Source: Bradyrhizobium arachidis (GTDB lineage Bacteria > Pseudomonadota > Alphaproteobacteria > Rhizobiales > Xanthobacteraceae). Taken from it: DNA of 64,000 nt. The stretch covers positions 5,704,001 through 5,768,000 of the forward strand of contig NZ_CP077970.1 in the NCBI RefSeq assembly GCF_024758505.1, read 5' to 3'. Positions within the stretch are counted from its first letter, which is position 1. The number at the start of each line of letters is the position of its first letter. Position numbers and translations under genes: made by a program. The notes beneath the pieces are model-generated. The model did not search any database. It saw only the letters and a program-made list of their open reading frames with translations, and was not told the DNA's origin. Positions 7,460 through 17,018 of the stretch are shown here, piece after piece.

Positions 7460-8110
7460 ATGGATCCGCAGATCATCATCGCCCGGCGCGTCGCCAAGGA
7501 ATTGAAGAGCGGCAACCTCGTCAACCTCGGCATCGGCATTCCGACCCTGGTCGCGAACTACGTGCCTGCAGATTTGAAAGTGTTCTTTCAATCCGAGAAC
7601 GGGCTGATCGGCACCGGGCCTATCCCTGAGCAAGGCATGGCGCATCCGACGTTGACCGACGCGGGCGGCCGTCCGATCAGCGCGTTGCCGGGTGCCTCCA
7701 CGTTCGACAGTGCGATGTCGTTCGGATTGATCCGCGGCGGTCATGTCGACGTCACCGTGCTCGGCGGTCTCCAGGTCGATGCGCACGGCCTCCTCGCCAA
7801 CTGGATGATCCCCGGCAAGATGGTGCCAGGCATGGGCGGCGCGATGGACCTCGTCAGCGGCGCCAAGCGCGTGATCGTCGCGATGCAGCACGCGGCCAAG
7901 GGCAAGTCGAAGATCGTCGCCAAATGCTCGCTGCCGCTGACCTCGGCGCGGCCGGTCAATCTGGTCGTGACGGACATGGCTGTCATCGGGTTCCCCGACG
8001 GCAAGGCGACACTGCTGGAAACCGCGCCCGGCGTCAGCGTCGGCGAAGTCATGGCCGTGACGGAAGCCGAACTTGCGGTTCCCGACAATGTCCCGGAAAT
8101 GAAACTCTGA
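7460..8110 (+). CDS. 3-oxoacid/acetoacetate CoA-transferase, beta subunit
   Basis: A 216-residue beta subunit partner. The catalytic glutamate that forms the glutamyl-CoA thioester is Glu46 in the SENG motif, followed by GLIGTGP. GGHVDVTVLGGLQVD and GAKRVIVAMQH are also diagnostic of AtoA/ScoB-type subunits. The start is taken as ATG 7460, four bases after the alpha-subunit stop codon and behind GGTGAG; an upstream TTG at 7442 is in frame but overlaps the alpha gene. With the alpha subunit it forms the active heteromer in the cytoplasm. Whether it activates acetoacetate, butyrate or another acid is not decided by the sequence. Confidence 0.92.
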   Translation: MDPQIIIARRVAKELKSGNLVNLGIGIPTLVANYVPADLKVFFQSENGLIGTGPIPEQGMAHPTLTDAGGRPISALPGASTFDSAMSFGLIRGGHVDVTVLGGLQVDAHGLLANWMIPGKMVPGMGGAMDLVSGAKRVIVAMQHAAKGKSKIVAKCSLPLTSARPVNLVVTDMAVIGFPDGKATLLETAPGVSVGEVMAVTEAELAVPDNVPEMKL

Positions 8111-8123
8111 TCAGGTCACGACC

Positions 8124-8582
8124 ATGCGGATTTTCAGCGATTTCAACGAAATCAAATCCGCCCTCGGGACCGAGATCGGCGCCAGCGACTGGATCGAGAT
8201 CACACAGGACCGCATCAACAAGTTCGCCGATGCGACCTGCGACGAGCAATGGATCCATGTCGACCAGGCGCGCGCCAGCAAGGAGATGCCCGGCGGCAAG
8301 ACGATCGCCCACGGATTGCTCTCGTTGGCGCTGGCGCCGATGTTCATCCGCTCGGTGATCGGCCTGAAAGGCTTGCGCAACACGCTGAACTACGGCGCTG
8401 ATCGCATCCGCTATCTGGCACCGGTCCCCGCCGGTTCGAAGCTGCGCGGCCGCGTCACGATCGCGGAGGCCGAGGACGTGCCGCCCGACGGCCTGCGCGT
8501 CAACTACCACCTCGTGATCGAGATCGAAGGCGGCAAGAAGCCCGCCTGCGTCGCAGAGCTGATCGGCCTGCACTACCGTTAG
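8124..8582 (+). CDS. MaoC-family (R)-specific enoyl-CoA hydratase-like protein
   Basis: This 152-residue single hot-dog protein has the hydratase-2 dyad spacing, Asp40 and His45 in ATCDEQWIHVD, followed by the GKTIAHGLLSLAL helix. Members such as PhaJ interconvert crotonyl-CoA and (R)-3-hydroxybutyryl-CoA; others, such as the NodN-like group, are less defined. It is the last gene of the rightward operon, 13 bp after the CoA-transferase beta gene. It could dehydrate (R)-3-hydroxyacyl-CoA released from PHB so that the nearby FabI-type reductase can use the enoyl product; this is inference. Two hairpins follow the stop codon. Confidence 0.85.
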   Translation: MRIFSDFNEIKSALGTEIGASDWIEITQDRINKFADATCDEQWIHVDQARASKEMPGGKTIAHGLLSLALAPMFIRSVIGLKGLRNTLNYGADRIRYLAPVPAGSKLRGRVTIAEAEDVPPDGLRVNYHLVIEIEGGKKPACVAELIGLHYR

Positions 8583-8583
8583 G

Positions 8584-8628
8584 GCATGATCCGGAAAAGT
8601 GTGACGCGGTTTTCCGAAAAGATCATGC
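8584..8628. repeat. Imperfect inverted repeat, dispersed-element type
   Basis: GCATGATC at 8584-8591 pairs with GATCATGC at 8621-8628, and inside them GGAAAA (8593-8598) pairs with TTTTCC (8610-8615). It begins one base after the hydratase stop codon. The layout resembles short palindromic elements that I recall as common between genes in Bradyrhizobium and its relatives; copy number was not checked here. Confidence 0.6.
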
Positions 8629-8642
8629 TCAAACAAAGACCC

Positions 8643-8681
8643 AAAGCGCGATGATGATTCAACCAAATCTCATCGCGCTTT
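8643..8681. terminator. Stem-loop between convergent genes
   Basis: AAAGCGCGATGA (8643-8654) and TCATCGCGCTTT (8670-8681) form a perfect 12-bp stem with a 15-base loop. It lies between the convergent ends of the hydratase (8582) and fabI (8690) genes and carries A/T at both stem bases, as a bidirectional terminator would. Confidence 0.6.
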
Positions 8682-8689
8682 AGGTGCAC

Positions 8690-9474
<785 letters not shown>

Positions 9475-9478
<4 letters not shown>

Positions 9479-10689
9479 GACACCCTCTCATGTTGGTAGC
9501 TGGGCGAATGGCCGTTCATCAGCAGCGCCAGCGTGTGCTGCGCGATCATCAGTTCCTCGTCGGTCGGCACGACGTAGACGGGAATGAGACTGTTCTGGCG
9601 CGATATCAGCCGGGAATGGCGTTCGTTCTCGGCCGCGTCGAGCACGACGCCGAGCCAGCCGAGCTGCTCCGCGACACGCGCGCGGATGCCCACAGAATTC
9701 TCGCCGATGCCGGCCGTGAAGACGAAGGCGTCGAGGCCCTGGAGCGCGGCCGCCAGCATGCCGGCGGCGAGGCCGATGCGATAAACGAAATAGTCGACCG
9801 CCAGCTTGGCCTGCGGATCGGCACTCGCGTCCAGTTCGCGCATGTCGTTGCTGACGCCGGAAAGGCCCTTCAAGCCGCAGTCGCGATAGAGGAAATCCTG
9901 CACTTTCGATGCCGACATGCCCTTCTCGGACATCAGATACAGAACGACGCCCGGATCGAGCTGACCGGGACGCGTGCCCATCGGCAAGCCGTCGAGCGCC
10001 GTAAAGCCCATGGTGCTCTCAACGCTCTGTCCGCCCTTCATCGCGCACATCGAGGCGCCGCTGCCGAGATGGGCGACGATCACCCGGCGCTTTGCAATTT
10101 CCGGCGCGATCTGCGGCAGGGTCTTGGAGATGTATTCATAGGAAAGGCCGTGAAAACCGTAGCGCCGTACACCTTCGGCGTGGAGCTGGTGCGGGATCGC
10201 GTAGTAGTCGGCAAGCGGGCCGTGCGTGCGATGGAACGCGGTGTCGAAGCAGGCGACCTGCGGCAGCGTCGGGAGACTGGCGAGGATCGAGCGGATCGGC
10301 GCCAGATTGTGCGGCTGGTGCAGCGGCGCCAGCGAAACGAAGCGCTCCAGCCGCGCCACCACGCCATGGTCGATCAGTACCGGGCGCTCATACTCGGGCC
10401 CGCCGTGCACGACCCGGTGCCCGACGGCGAGCGGATGAATGCGAGCCTCGTTCCTGAGCCATTCGCCCGCGACGTCCATTGCGGCCGGAACGTCCGGAAT
10501 GGCTTCGATCGGGTAGGCCCGATCAGCCATGGGATCGCCGGTCGCCCCGTTCGCCCGCAAGCGCGGACGGCTGCCGATACCGTCCATCTGTCCCTTGATC
10601 AGCCGGCGTAGCCTGCCCTCCCCCTCGATCGCGAAGACCTGGAACTTGACGCTGGACGAGCCAGCGTTGATGACGAGGATGGTGTCCAT
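9475..10689 (-). CDS. ackA: Acetate/butyrate kinase family protein (AckA type)
   Basis: The 404-residue product begins [19 protein letters not shown], the canonical ASKHA phosphate-binding start of acetate kinases. It has the family signatures [16 protein letters not shown] and [10 protein letters not shown] and is of normal AckA length. The start is ATG 10689; longer readings into the upstream gene add no family sequence. It makes ATP from ADP and acetyl phosphate, or butyryl phosphate in related kinases. It begins five bases after the phosphotransacylase stop and overlaps fabI by four bases, so three enzymes are produced as a coupled block. AckA is the closest match; broader acyl specificity is possible. 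Confidence 0.93.
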
Positions 10690-10694
10690 GGCGT

Positions 10695-11657
10695 TCACGC
10701 AGCGACTGTCGGCGCTTTCTGGCGCCGGGCGTGGGCATAGAGCGCGGCAACCGCGCAAGACGCCATCCGCGCCCGCGGACTGTCGGCGCGCGAGGTCAGA
10801 ACGACCGGAACGCGCGCGCCGAGCACGATGCCGGCACCGTCGGCCTTGGCGAAATAGGAGAGGTTCTTGGCGAGCATGTTGCCCGATTCCAGATCCGGCA
10901 CGACGAGGATCTGCGCCCGCCCCGCAACCTCGGATTTGATACCCTTGATCCGCGCCGAGTCCACGTCGATCGCATTGTCGAAGGCCAGCGGTCCATCGAG
11001 CACGCCGCCCGTGATCTGCCCGCGGTCGGCCATCTTGCAGAGTGCCGCCGCCTCGATCGTGGATGGAATTTTTGACGTGACCGTCTCGACCGCGGACAGG
11101 ATGGCGACACGCGGCGCCTTGCCGAAATCCGCCTGATTGTAGAGGTCGATCGCGTTCTGGATGATGTCCCGCTTGGCGTCGAGATCGGGAAAGATGTTGA
11201 TGGCGGCATCCGTGACGAAGATGGTCTCGGCATAGGCCGGCACATCCATGACGAAGACATGGCTGATGCGGCGGTCGGTGCGCAGGCCGCCATCCTTCGC
11301 CGTGACGGCGCGCATCAGCTCATCCGTGTGCAGGCTGCCCTTCATCAGCAGTTCGCCCCGGGCGGCGTGGATCAGCTCGACGCCCTTTGCGGCAGCATCG
11401 TCGCTGTGTGCGGCATCGATGATCTCGTGGCCAGCGATGTCCAGTCCGAACTTGGCCGCGGTCTCCCTGATTTTCCGCTCGGGGCCGACCAGTAGAGGCC
11501 GGATGATGCCGGCACTTGCGCTGTCGACCGCGCCCCGCAGCGATGTCTCGTCACAGGGATGCACGACCACCGTCGGCGTCGGCGGGATCGCCTTGGCCGC
11601 GGCGATCAGACGATCATATTTGCTGGGAGACTGCGTGGTGGCCGCATCTGGTGACAT
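10695..11657 (-). CDS. Phosphate acetyl/butyryltransferase
   Basis: A 320-residue PTA_PTB-family enzyme, the short form without the regulatory N-terminal domains of long Pta. Recognisable segments are [51 protein letters not shown] and [22 protein letters not shown]. It converts acyl-CoA and phosphate to acyl phosphate and CoA, feeding the kinase encoded just downstream. The ATG follows GGGAG by seven bases. Length and sequence are compatible with acetyl- or butyryl-specific enzymes; I cannot separate Pta from Ptb by eye. Its operon position after the DUF3141 gene (29 bp gap) links it to the FixK-type box at 13970. Confidence 0.9.
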   Translation of the reverse strand: MSPDAATTQSPSKYDRLIAAAKAIPPTPTVVVHPCDETSLRGAVDSASAGIIRPLLVGPERKIRETAAKFGLDIAGHEIIDAAHSDDAAAKGVELIHAARGELLMKGSLHTDELMRAVTAKDGGLRTDRRISHVFVMDVPAYAETIFVTDAAINIFPDLDAKRDIIQNAIDLYNQADFGKAPRVAILSAVETVTSKIPSTIEAAALCKMADRGQITGGVLDGPLAFDNAIDVDSARIKGIKSEVAGRAQILVVPDLESGNMLAKNLSYFAKADGAGIVLGARVPVVLTSRADSPRARMASCAVAALYAHARRQKAPTVAA

Positions 11658-11686
11658 GATGTTGCTCCCGATCCTTCCAAGCCGCG

Positions 11687-13915
11687 TTACGACGCCTTCG
11701 CCTTCGGGTCGAAAGGGGCGACGTTCGACACCCTCTCGGAACCCTCCGCAGCATCCAGGCCGAAAAGACCTGCGACCTGCCGCAGACGGCTCGCCCGCTC
11801 GCCCGTGATGTCCTCGCTCGCGGACAGCACTTCGCGTATCGCCTCAAAAGCGCCGCGGCGGAGATTGGCGTCATCAGGCAGCAACTTCGGAATGGCGGCC
11901 AGCGCCCCATCCCGATCGAGCAGCAGCATGAAGAACTGCTCGCGCACCAGCATTTTGAACTGGGGCAGCGTCATACGCGTGCCACCATGTTCGCGCCTGA
12001 TCTGGCGCAAGGCCTCGATGCTTCGCTCGTCAACCATCCCTCGCGCCGACCCGACATAGAGCAGAGCACGCAGCGCCGCCTCGCGAAGACCGCCCTCGCC
12101 GATCCGCGCCTTCAAATCGGCTATGCGCTTTTCGAGCATGGCGCGGTGCTCGGCGGACATCTCGCGCCGGCGCGACGGCGCGGAATTCGGATCGATGCCC
12201 ACCGCCGCCTGCAGCGCCGGCGAGCCATAGACATTGAGGAAGATCGCTTCGCTCAAGGCCTCCTGCGAATCGCGCCAGCTATCCAGGGCGTGAACGATCT
12301 GCTTCGACATCTGTTCCTGGAACGCCAGGAACGGATTATCCGTCGACACCGGCTTGCGATTCTCGTCGGCCTTCTCGGCCAAGGATTTTACCGTCGCCAT
12401 GTACGGATTCTGGCTGCTGAAGACCTCGTATTGCAGCCGCAACGGATGCATGTTCTGGGTCCACTCGGCCATCTGCGGCGTCACCATGCCCCTGATCCAG
12501 GGCTGGACGAATTTTTGATAGGCCGCGAGATTGATCTCCGAGACGCGCTTGGCGGCGGCGAAGCGCCGCTCATCCTCGGGCGAATTGCCGCCCATGGCGC
12601 GGATGTCGTCGAGCGTCCGCGCCTCGCAGCGCATCACCCACTGGCCGACGACGAGATCGGAACTCGAGGTTTCGTCGCCCTTCGCTTCGAACGTCGCCTC
12701 ATAGAGCCCGGGCGGCAGAACGTCGATCAGGTCGATATTGCTGGAGAATTCGGCATGCTCCTTCTTGGCGACGCCGCCGGATACGAAGATGCCGAGATGA
12801 CCGATGCTCTGGTGCACGGTGTAGACGATGGTCTGCCCATAGGCCCTGATCTCGTCGACGTCGGCATAGCAATCGAGGATCCAGTTCAGGGCCTGCTGGG
12901 GTGGCGTGACGTTGTCGCCCTCGGAGCAAAATACGACGATCGGCGAGCGGATGTTGCGCAGGTCGACCTTCTTTCCGTCGGACATCTCGATCTTGCCGGC
13001 GGCGAGATTGTTGCCGACGAACAGCTCGTCGACGATGAACTGGATCTCCTCGGCGTTCAGGTTGACGTGGCCGCCCCACCAGCGCTCGAATTCGAGATAG
13101 CGGTCTGCTTCGGTGTCGACCTTCGAATAGACATTATATTGCTTGGTCCAGAGCGTGTTCGACGGGTTCTGGTTCTCGAAGTTTTGCACCAGCCAGGCGC
13201 CGTCGAACTTGCCGGCGCCGAGATCGGAGGTCAGCGCCGTGAGCCAGCTGCCGCCCAACAGCCCGCCCGAATAGCGCATCGGATATTTTCCGTGCACGCC
13301 TTCCCAGTACGCCAGCGGCGCGCCGGCGATGATCAGCGGCCCGAACAGTTCCGGGCGCAGCGACGCCAGGATCATCACCGCCCATCCGGCCTGGCAATTG
13401 CCGATCACGCAGGGTTTGCCGTCGGCATCGGGATGACGGCTGATCACCTTCTCGATGAACTGGGCTTCGGCGCGCGCGATGCGCTCAATGGTCTGGCCGG
13501 GCATCGGATCCGGCAGGAATCCGATGAAATAGCAGGGATGACCCGCCTTCATCGCCACGCCGATCTCGCTGTCGGCCTTGAAGCCGCCGATGCCGGGACC
13601 GTGGCCCGCGCGCGGATCGACCACGACGAACGGCCGCCGGTTCATGTCGATCTCGACATTCTCGGGTGGAATGATGCGCACCAGCGCGTAATTGACGGGC
13701 TCGTCGAGCTTGCGACCGTCCATGATCAGTTCGGCGGAATATTGCAGGACATGCGGCGCGGTTTGCGCGACATGGTCCCGGTACTGATCGCCGCGCCGGC
13801 GCATGATGTCCAGGAACAGCACGCTGCGCTGTCCTGCATCGACCATGTACTCCACCGCCGCCGCTACCAGGCCCGACATCGGGCTGTCCGGAATTTTCAT
13901 GCTGTCCATCGACAT
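11687..13915 (-). CDS. DUF3141 protein, PHA-synthase-like alpha/beta hydrolase fold
   Basis: This 742-residue protein has a central alpha/beta-hydrolase-like domain whose nucleophile elbow is GNCQAG, with Cys174 in place of serine, as in PhaC polymerases. Likely partners are Asp334 (SEGDNVTPP) and His373 (SIGHLG), the same order as the PhaC triad. The last ~250 residues are helical and outside the fold. No signal peptide. The start follows GAGG by seven bases. A FixK-type box is centred 61.5 bp upstream of the start. It heads the run of genes Pta-AckA-FabI. It could be a PHA polymerase relative or an acyl-transferring/thiolytic enzyme; the family (DUF3141) has no firmly assigned reaction that I know of. 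Confidence 0.88.
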   Translation of the reverse strand: MSMDSMKIPDSPMSGLVAAAVEYMVDAGQRSVLFLDIMRRRGDQYRDHVAQTAPHVLQYSAELIMDGRKLDEPVNYALVRIIPPENVEIDMNRRPFVVVDPRAGHGPGIGGFKADSEIGVAMKAGHPCYFIGFLPDPMPGQTIERIARAEAQFIEKVISRHPDADGKPCVIGNCQAGWAVMILASLRPELFGPLIIAGAPLAYWEGVHGKYPMRYSGGLLGGSWLTALTSDLGAGKFDGAWLVQNFENQNPSNTLWTKQYNVYSKVDTEADRYLEFERWWGGHVNLNAEEIQFIVDELFVGNNLAAGKIEMSDGKKVDLRNIRSPIVVFCSEGDNVTPPQQALNWILDCYADVDEIRAYGQTIVYTVHQSIGHLGIFVSGGVAKKEHAEFSSNIDLIDVLPPGLYEATFEAKGDETSSSDLVVGQWVMRCEARTLDDIRAMGGNSPEDERRFAAAKRVSEINLAAYQKFVQPWIRGMVTPQMAEWTQNMHPLRLQYEVFSSQNPYMATVKSLAEKADENRKPVSTDNPFLAFQEQMSKQIVHALDSWRDSQEALSEAIFLNVYGSPALQAAVGIDPNSAPSRRREMSAEHRAMLEKRIADLKARIGEGGLREAALRALLYVGSARGMVDERSIEALRQIRREHGGTRMTLPQFKMLVREQFFMLLLDRDGALAAIPKLLPDDANLRRGAFEAIREVLSASEDITGERASRLRQVAGLFGLDAAEGSERVSNVAPFDPKAKAS

Positions 13916-13969
13916 TTTCTGACCTCGTCGTCACGCGAAATCATTCAAGGAGGCCCGAGGGTACCGACG

Positions 13970-13983
13970 TTGACATAGGTCAA
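13970..13983. promoter_or_regulatory. FixK/Fnr-type box upstream of DUF3141 gene
   Basis: TTGACATAGGTCAA is a 14-bp palindrome of the form TTGA-N6-TCAA (extended GTTGAC...GTCAAC). Its centre is 61.5 bp from the DUF3141 start. The site overlaps the stop codon of the AI-2E-type gene (13980-13982), so the operator and the end of a coding sequence share bases. Confidence 0.7.
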
Positions 13984-15071
13984 CGGTCGGCGATGACCTG
14001 CGGCGCGGGTCCCGCGCGATCGATGCGGATCCAGGCGACCGCCAGTTCCCAGGCGACCGACAGGATGATCGGACCGATGAAGAGACCGACGATTCCATGC
14101 GCCAACGTTCCGCCGATCACGCCGACCAGGATCACCAGCGTCGGCGTGGTCAGGCCGCGCCCCATGACCAGCGGTTTCAGGATGTTGTCGAGCAGGCCGA
14201 CGATGACGAAAAAAACCGTGAACAGCAGCGCCGCGGTGACGTCCTTGTCCATCCAGATCCAGATGATCACGGGCAATAGCACGGGGGTCGGACCGATCTG
14301 CACGATCGACAGCAGAAGCACGATGAAGGCGACCAGACCGGCGCTCGGAACGCCGGCCAGCTTGAACCCGATACCGGCCAGCAGCGATTGGATGACGGCA
14401 ACGCCGATCACGCCTTGAGCGACCGCACGAATCGTCGCGCCGGCGAGCTCAAGGAAGTGCTCGCTCTGCTCGGGGATGATGCGGAACAAAAAGCCTCGGC
14501 CGGCGGCCACCAGTTGCGGTCCGAACGGAAACAGGAAGCCCATCACGAGGACTGACACGAGAAATTGCAGCGTTCCGACGCCGGCATCACCGGCGAGCGA
14601 GAGCATGGTCCCCGCCAGCGGTTTCAGATACGGGGCTATTTCGCGCAGCGCCGCCCGGACGTTGGTGTAGGCCTGATCCCAGAGTTCGAAGAACTGCGGG
14701 CCGATCAGCGGCCAAGTCTTGATCCGCTCGGGCGGCGCCTGAAGCACGAGATCGCCGGTGCCGATCTGGCTCGCGAGATCCTTGACCCCCTCGACTGCGC
14801 TCAGACCGAGCCAGGTCGCCGGGCCGATCACAATCCCGAGCGTGACCAAGGTGAGAATGACCGCGGCCGTCCGAGGGCGGCCGCCAAGCTGTTTGGCGAG
14901 CCAGCTAAAGGCCGGATAGAAGGCAACCGCAAGCACCGCCGCCCAGGTCAGGATCGGCACGAACGGCTTGATGATAACGAAGGTCCACAGGATCAGCAGC
15001 GCGAGCAATCCGAGCCGGATCACCAGCTGGATGATGTCCTCTCCGGATATGAGCTGGCGAAGTGTCTTCAC
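13980..15071 (-). CDS. AI-2E/PerM family membrane transporter
   Basis: A 363-residue polytopic protein with about seven or eight hydrophobic segments and the AI-2E (PerM/YdiK) family layout: paired N-terminal helices, a long soluble stretch (about 90-150), then a C-terminal membrane bundle with IVQIGPTPVLLPVI and GTLAHGIVGLFIGPIILS. The start appears to be GTG at 15071. A FixK-type box is centred 63.5 bp upstream. Family members export autoinducer-2 in some enterobacteria, but others are sodium/proton antiporters or unknown, so the substrate is not claimed. Under the model of an acid-producing regulon, an export or ion-homeostasis role is conceivable. Confidence 0.85.
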   Translation of the reverse strand: MKTLRQLISGEDIIQLVIRLGLLALLILWTFVIIKPFVPILTWAAVLAVAFYPAFSWLAKQLGGRPRTAAVILTLVTLGIVIGPATWLGLSAVEGVKDLASQIGTGDLVLQAPPERIKTWPLIGPQFFELWDQAYTNVRAALREIAPYLKPLAGTMLSLAGDAGVGTLQFLVSVLVMGFLFPFGPQLVAAGRGFLFRIIPEQSEHFLELAGATIRAVAQGVIGVAVIQSLLAGIGFKLAGVPSAGLVAFIVLLLSIVQIGPTPVLLPVIIWIWMDKDVTAALLFTVFFVIVGLLDNILKPLVMGRGLTTPTLVILVGVIGGTLAHGIVGLFIGPIILSVAWELAVAWIRIDRAGPAPQVIADR

Positions 15072-15127
15072 GGCGGCGCCTTCGTCTTGATCGCAACGAA
15101 GGTAGTTGCCGCCCTCCCGCCGCCGTC

Positions 15128-15141
15128 TTGATCCAAATCAA
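15128..15141. promoter_or_regulatory. FixK/Fnr-type box between AI-2E and GNAT genes
   Basis: TTGATCCAAATCAA is a perfect TTGAT-N4-ATCAA palindrome. Its centre is 63.5 bp from the leftward start at 15071 and 93.5 bp from the rightward start at 15228. The leftward spacing matches the other boxes best; control of the acetyltransferase gene would need a longer leader. Confidence 0.72.
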
Positions 15142-15227
15142 GCCGCGGGCGGCGGCTGGCGGCCTGATCGCACGATGCGGACCAGGACCGCAGGGTCGAT
15201 CGTCAGCGCAACCACCGGGATGGATCC

Positions 15228-15749
15228 ATGTCGGACCCCGCAAACTACGCGAAGCAGGAGTTATTGCGCGACGGTACCCCAGTCGATATCCGCTCGCTTC
15301 GGCCCGCGGACGAAGGCGACATGCTGGCCGCATTGGAGCGGACCAGCTCGCAATCGCTGCAGCGCCGCTTCTTCGCAATGAAGCGGCACTTCTCCGACAA
15401 GGAGCGCGCCTATTTCATGAATGTCGATTTCAAAAGCCACGTCGCGCTGGTCGTGGTCGCCGAGGACGCGGGCCGCCAAATCATCGTCGGCGGCGGTCGG
15501 TACGTCGTCGTCGAGCCCGGACAGGCCGAGATGGCCTTCGTCGTCATCGACGCCTGGCAGGGACGCGGCATCGGCTCGCTCCTGATGCGTCACCTGATCG
15601 AAATCGCCCGCGGTGCCGGACTGCACGAGCTCACTGCGGAGGTGCTGCCCGAGAACGCGTCAATGCTGAGCGTGTTCGGCAAGTTCGGTTTCAAGCCCGC
15701 CGCCCGCCGCGACCCCCAGACCGTGCACCTGGCGCTTAAGCTCGATTGA
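15228..15749 (+). CDS. GNAT-family N-acetyltransferase
   Basis: A 173-residue GNAT enzyme. Motif A, the acetyl-CoA pyrophosphate loop, reads DAWQGRGIGSLLM (105-117), preceded by the EMAFVVID strand. The N-terminal portion (DIRSLRPADEGDM, then QRRFF) resembles the acetyltransferase domain of the protein lysine acetyltransferase Pat/PatZ, here without the ADP-forming acyl-CoA synthetase part. If it acetylates proteins it could tune acetyl-CoA or acyl-CoA enzymes next to the Pta-AckA block. It diverges from the AI-2E gene across the FixK-type box at 15128. The target is unknown. Confidence 0.85.
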   Translation: MSDPANYAKQELLRDGTPVDIRSLRPADEGDMLAALERTSSQSLQRRFFAMKRHFSDKERAYFMNVDFKSHVALVVVAEDAGRQIIVGGGRYVVVEPGQAEMAFVVIDAWQGRGIGSLLMRHLIEIARGAGLHELTAEVLPENASMLSVFGKFGFKPAARRDPQTVHLALKLD

Positions 15750-15754
15750 GCTGC

Positions 15755-16249
15755 CTACTTCCGGTTCTCCTCGCAGAATTTCAGCGCCGCGAGCGCCTCG
15801 CCGGCGCGGGGGACCTGCAGCTCGATGCTGTCGTCGTCGTCATCCTCGAAATCGAGCGTGATGCGTTTCGCCTTCGATAGCGCGTCCATGATCACCTGGT
15901 TGTACTCGAAGACGCCACGCACGGTGGTCTTGTCCATGACCTCCCATTTGGCCTTCGCCATGATGTCCTTGTCGTCGGTGCCGAAATCGGCGCGCAGGAT
16001 GTCGCCGACCTTGTCCCACTCCCAGCCGTCGTAGATCAGCACGAGGACGATGGCCTCCTTGGAATAGGTGATGACAACAGCGTATTCGCGGTTCTCGTCG
16101 TCCTTGTCCTTGTAGCCGCGGCTGGCGTTGCAGTGTGTGTCCTGCGTGCGCTTCTCGACGGTCCAGTCGCCCACCTTGCTCTGTTGTGCAAGCGCCGGTG
16201 CCGAGACAAATCCCGCAAGCAGCACAGTGGCAAAAAGCAGTCGTTTCAT
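15755..16249 (-). CDS. Exported small protein of unknown function
   Basis: This 164-residue product starts with a clear signal peptide (MKRLLFATVLLAGF..APALAQ, cleavage after residue 21). The mature part begins SKVGDWTVE, which recalls periplasmic IalB-like proteins, but the rest is not recognisably that family. Two cysteines (about residues 40 and 159) could form a disulfide. A run of acidic residues (DFEDDDDDS) lies near the C-terminus. It is convergent with the GNAT gene, ending five bases from it. Probably a soluble periplasmic protein; function unknown. Confidence 0.75.
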   Translation of the reverse strand: MKRLLFATVLLAGFVSAPALAQQSKVGDWTVEKRTQDTHCNASRGYKDKDDENREYAVVITYSKEAIVLVLIYDGWEWDKVGDILRADFGTDDKDIMAKAKWEVMDKTTVRGVFEYNQVIMDALSKAKRITLDFEDDDDDSIELQVPRAGEALAALKFCEENRK

Positions 16250-16365
16250 TTGGTGAGCCTCCCAGCCTAGTTTTCAGCCGGGAGGACCATATCAGGCCGC
16301 GCGGACTTCAACCACCGCGCGTGGGGCGGTTATCCCGGAGCGCTGGGTCGAACATCCTGCACGGA

Positions 16366-16821
16366 TCACGACACCTGCGGTCTGCGCGGCACGATCGCAA
16401 TCGGGGTGAAGGTGTAGACCTCCTCGCCCCTCTGATTGAGCATGGTCCACTTCACCAATGCGATGCCTTGCGGCTTGGTCTTGGACGGGGTCAGGCTGAT
16501 CACCTCGCCTTCGAGATGGAGAACGTCGTCGGCGCGCACGGGGAGGGTCCAGCGAAGGCCGTCCACGCCCATCCCGATCAGGGGATGCGGGCCGAACGGG
16601 CGGATCTGGACGGCCAGGTTCATCGCAATGGCGGCAGTGTGCCATCCTGACGCAGCAAGTCCCCCGAACAGGGTCTTTTTGGCGGCCTCGTCGTCGAGAT
16701 GCATCGGCTGCGGGTCGAACTCGGCTGCAAACCTCTTGATATCGGCCTCGGTGACCTTCACCTCCGGGGACCTGAACCGCATCCCGATCGAGAGATCGTC
16801 GAACCATTCGACCGGCGCCAT
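16366..16821 (-). CDS. MaoC-family dehydratase
   Basis: A 151-residue hot-dog protein with the hydratase dyad Asp36 and His41 in EFDPQPMHLDD, the typical DPxPxH form. It has the helix GLAASGWHTAAIAMNL and the substrate-channel segment VDGLRWTLPVRADD. The ATG at 16821 has GAGG six bases upstream; a TTG two codons earlier is less likely. It stands alone, with no co-directional neighbour within 100 bp. Likely an enoyl-CoA hydratase or beta-hydroxyacyl dehydratase of short to medium chains. It is clearly different in sequence from the MaoC gene at 8124, so not a recent duplicate. Confidence 0.85.
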   Translation of the reverse strand: MAPVEWFDDLSIGMRFRSPEVKVTEADIKRFAAEFDPQPMHLDDEAAKKTLFGGLAASGWHTAAIAMNLAVQIRPFGPHPLIGMGVDGLRWTLPVRADDVLHLEGEVISLTPSKTKPQGIALVKWTMLNQRGEEVYTFTPIAIVPRRPQVS

Positions 16822-17018
16822 GAGCAACCTCGCAATATCAGCTGAAATCTGCTTGGCAACACCGTCACGCTAGCAGTCGGCCGGCTCGAACGCCCGCCCA
16901 AATCCTATGCCCAATCCTGCACCAGGGTTCCGACGAAACCCCTTTCCCAAATCCACGAAACATTCCTGAAACAGAGGGTCGGCTATCATCCCTGCAAAAT
17001 CATACAGGGACGGCCACC

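Noticed and set aside
11987..13978. 663-codon plus-strand frame opposite the DUF3141 gene
   Set aside because: Antisense shadow with His/Asp/Arg-rich low-information sequence and no start signals.
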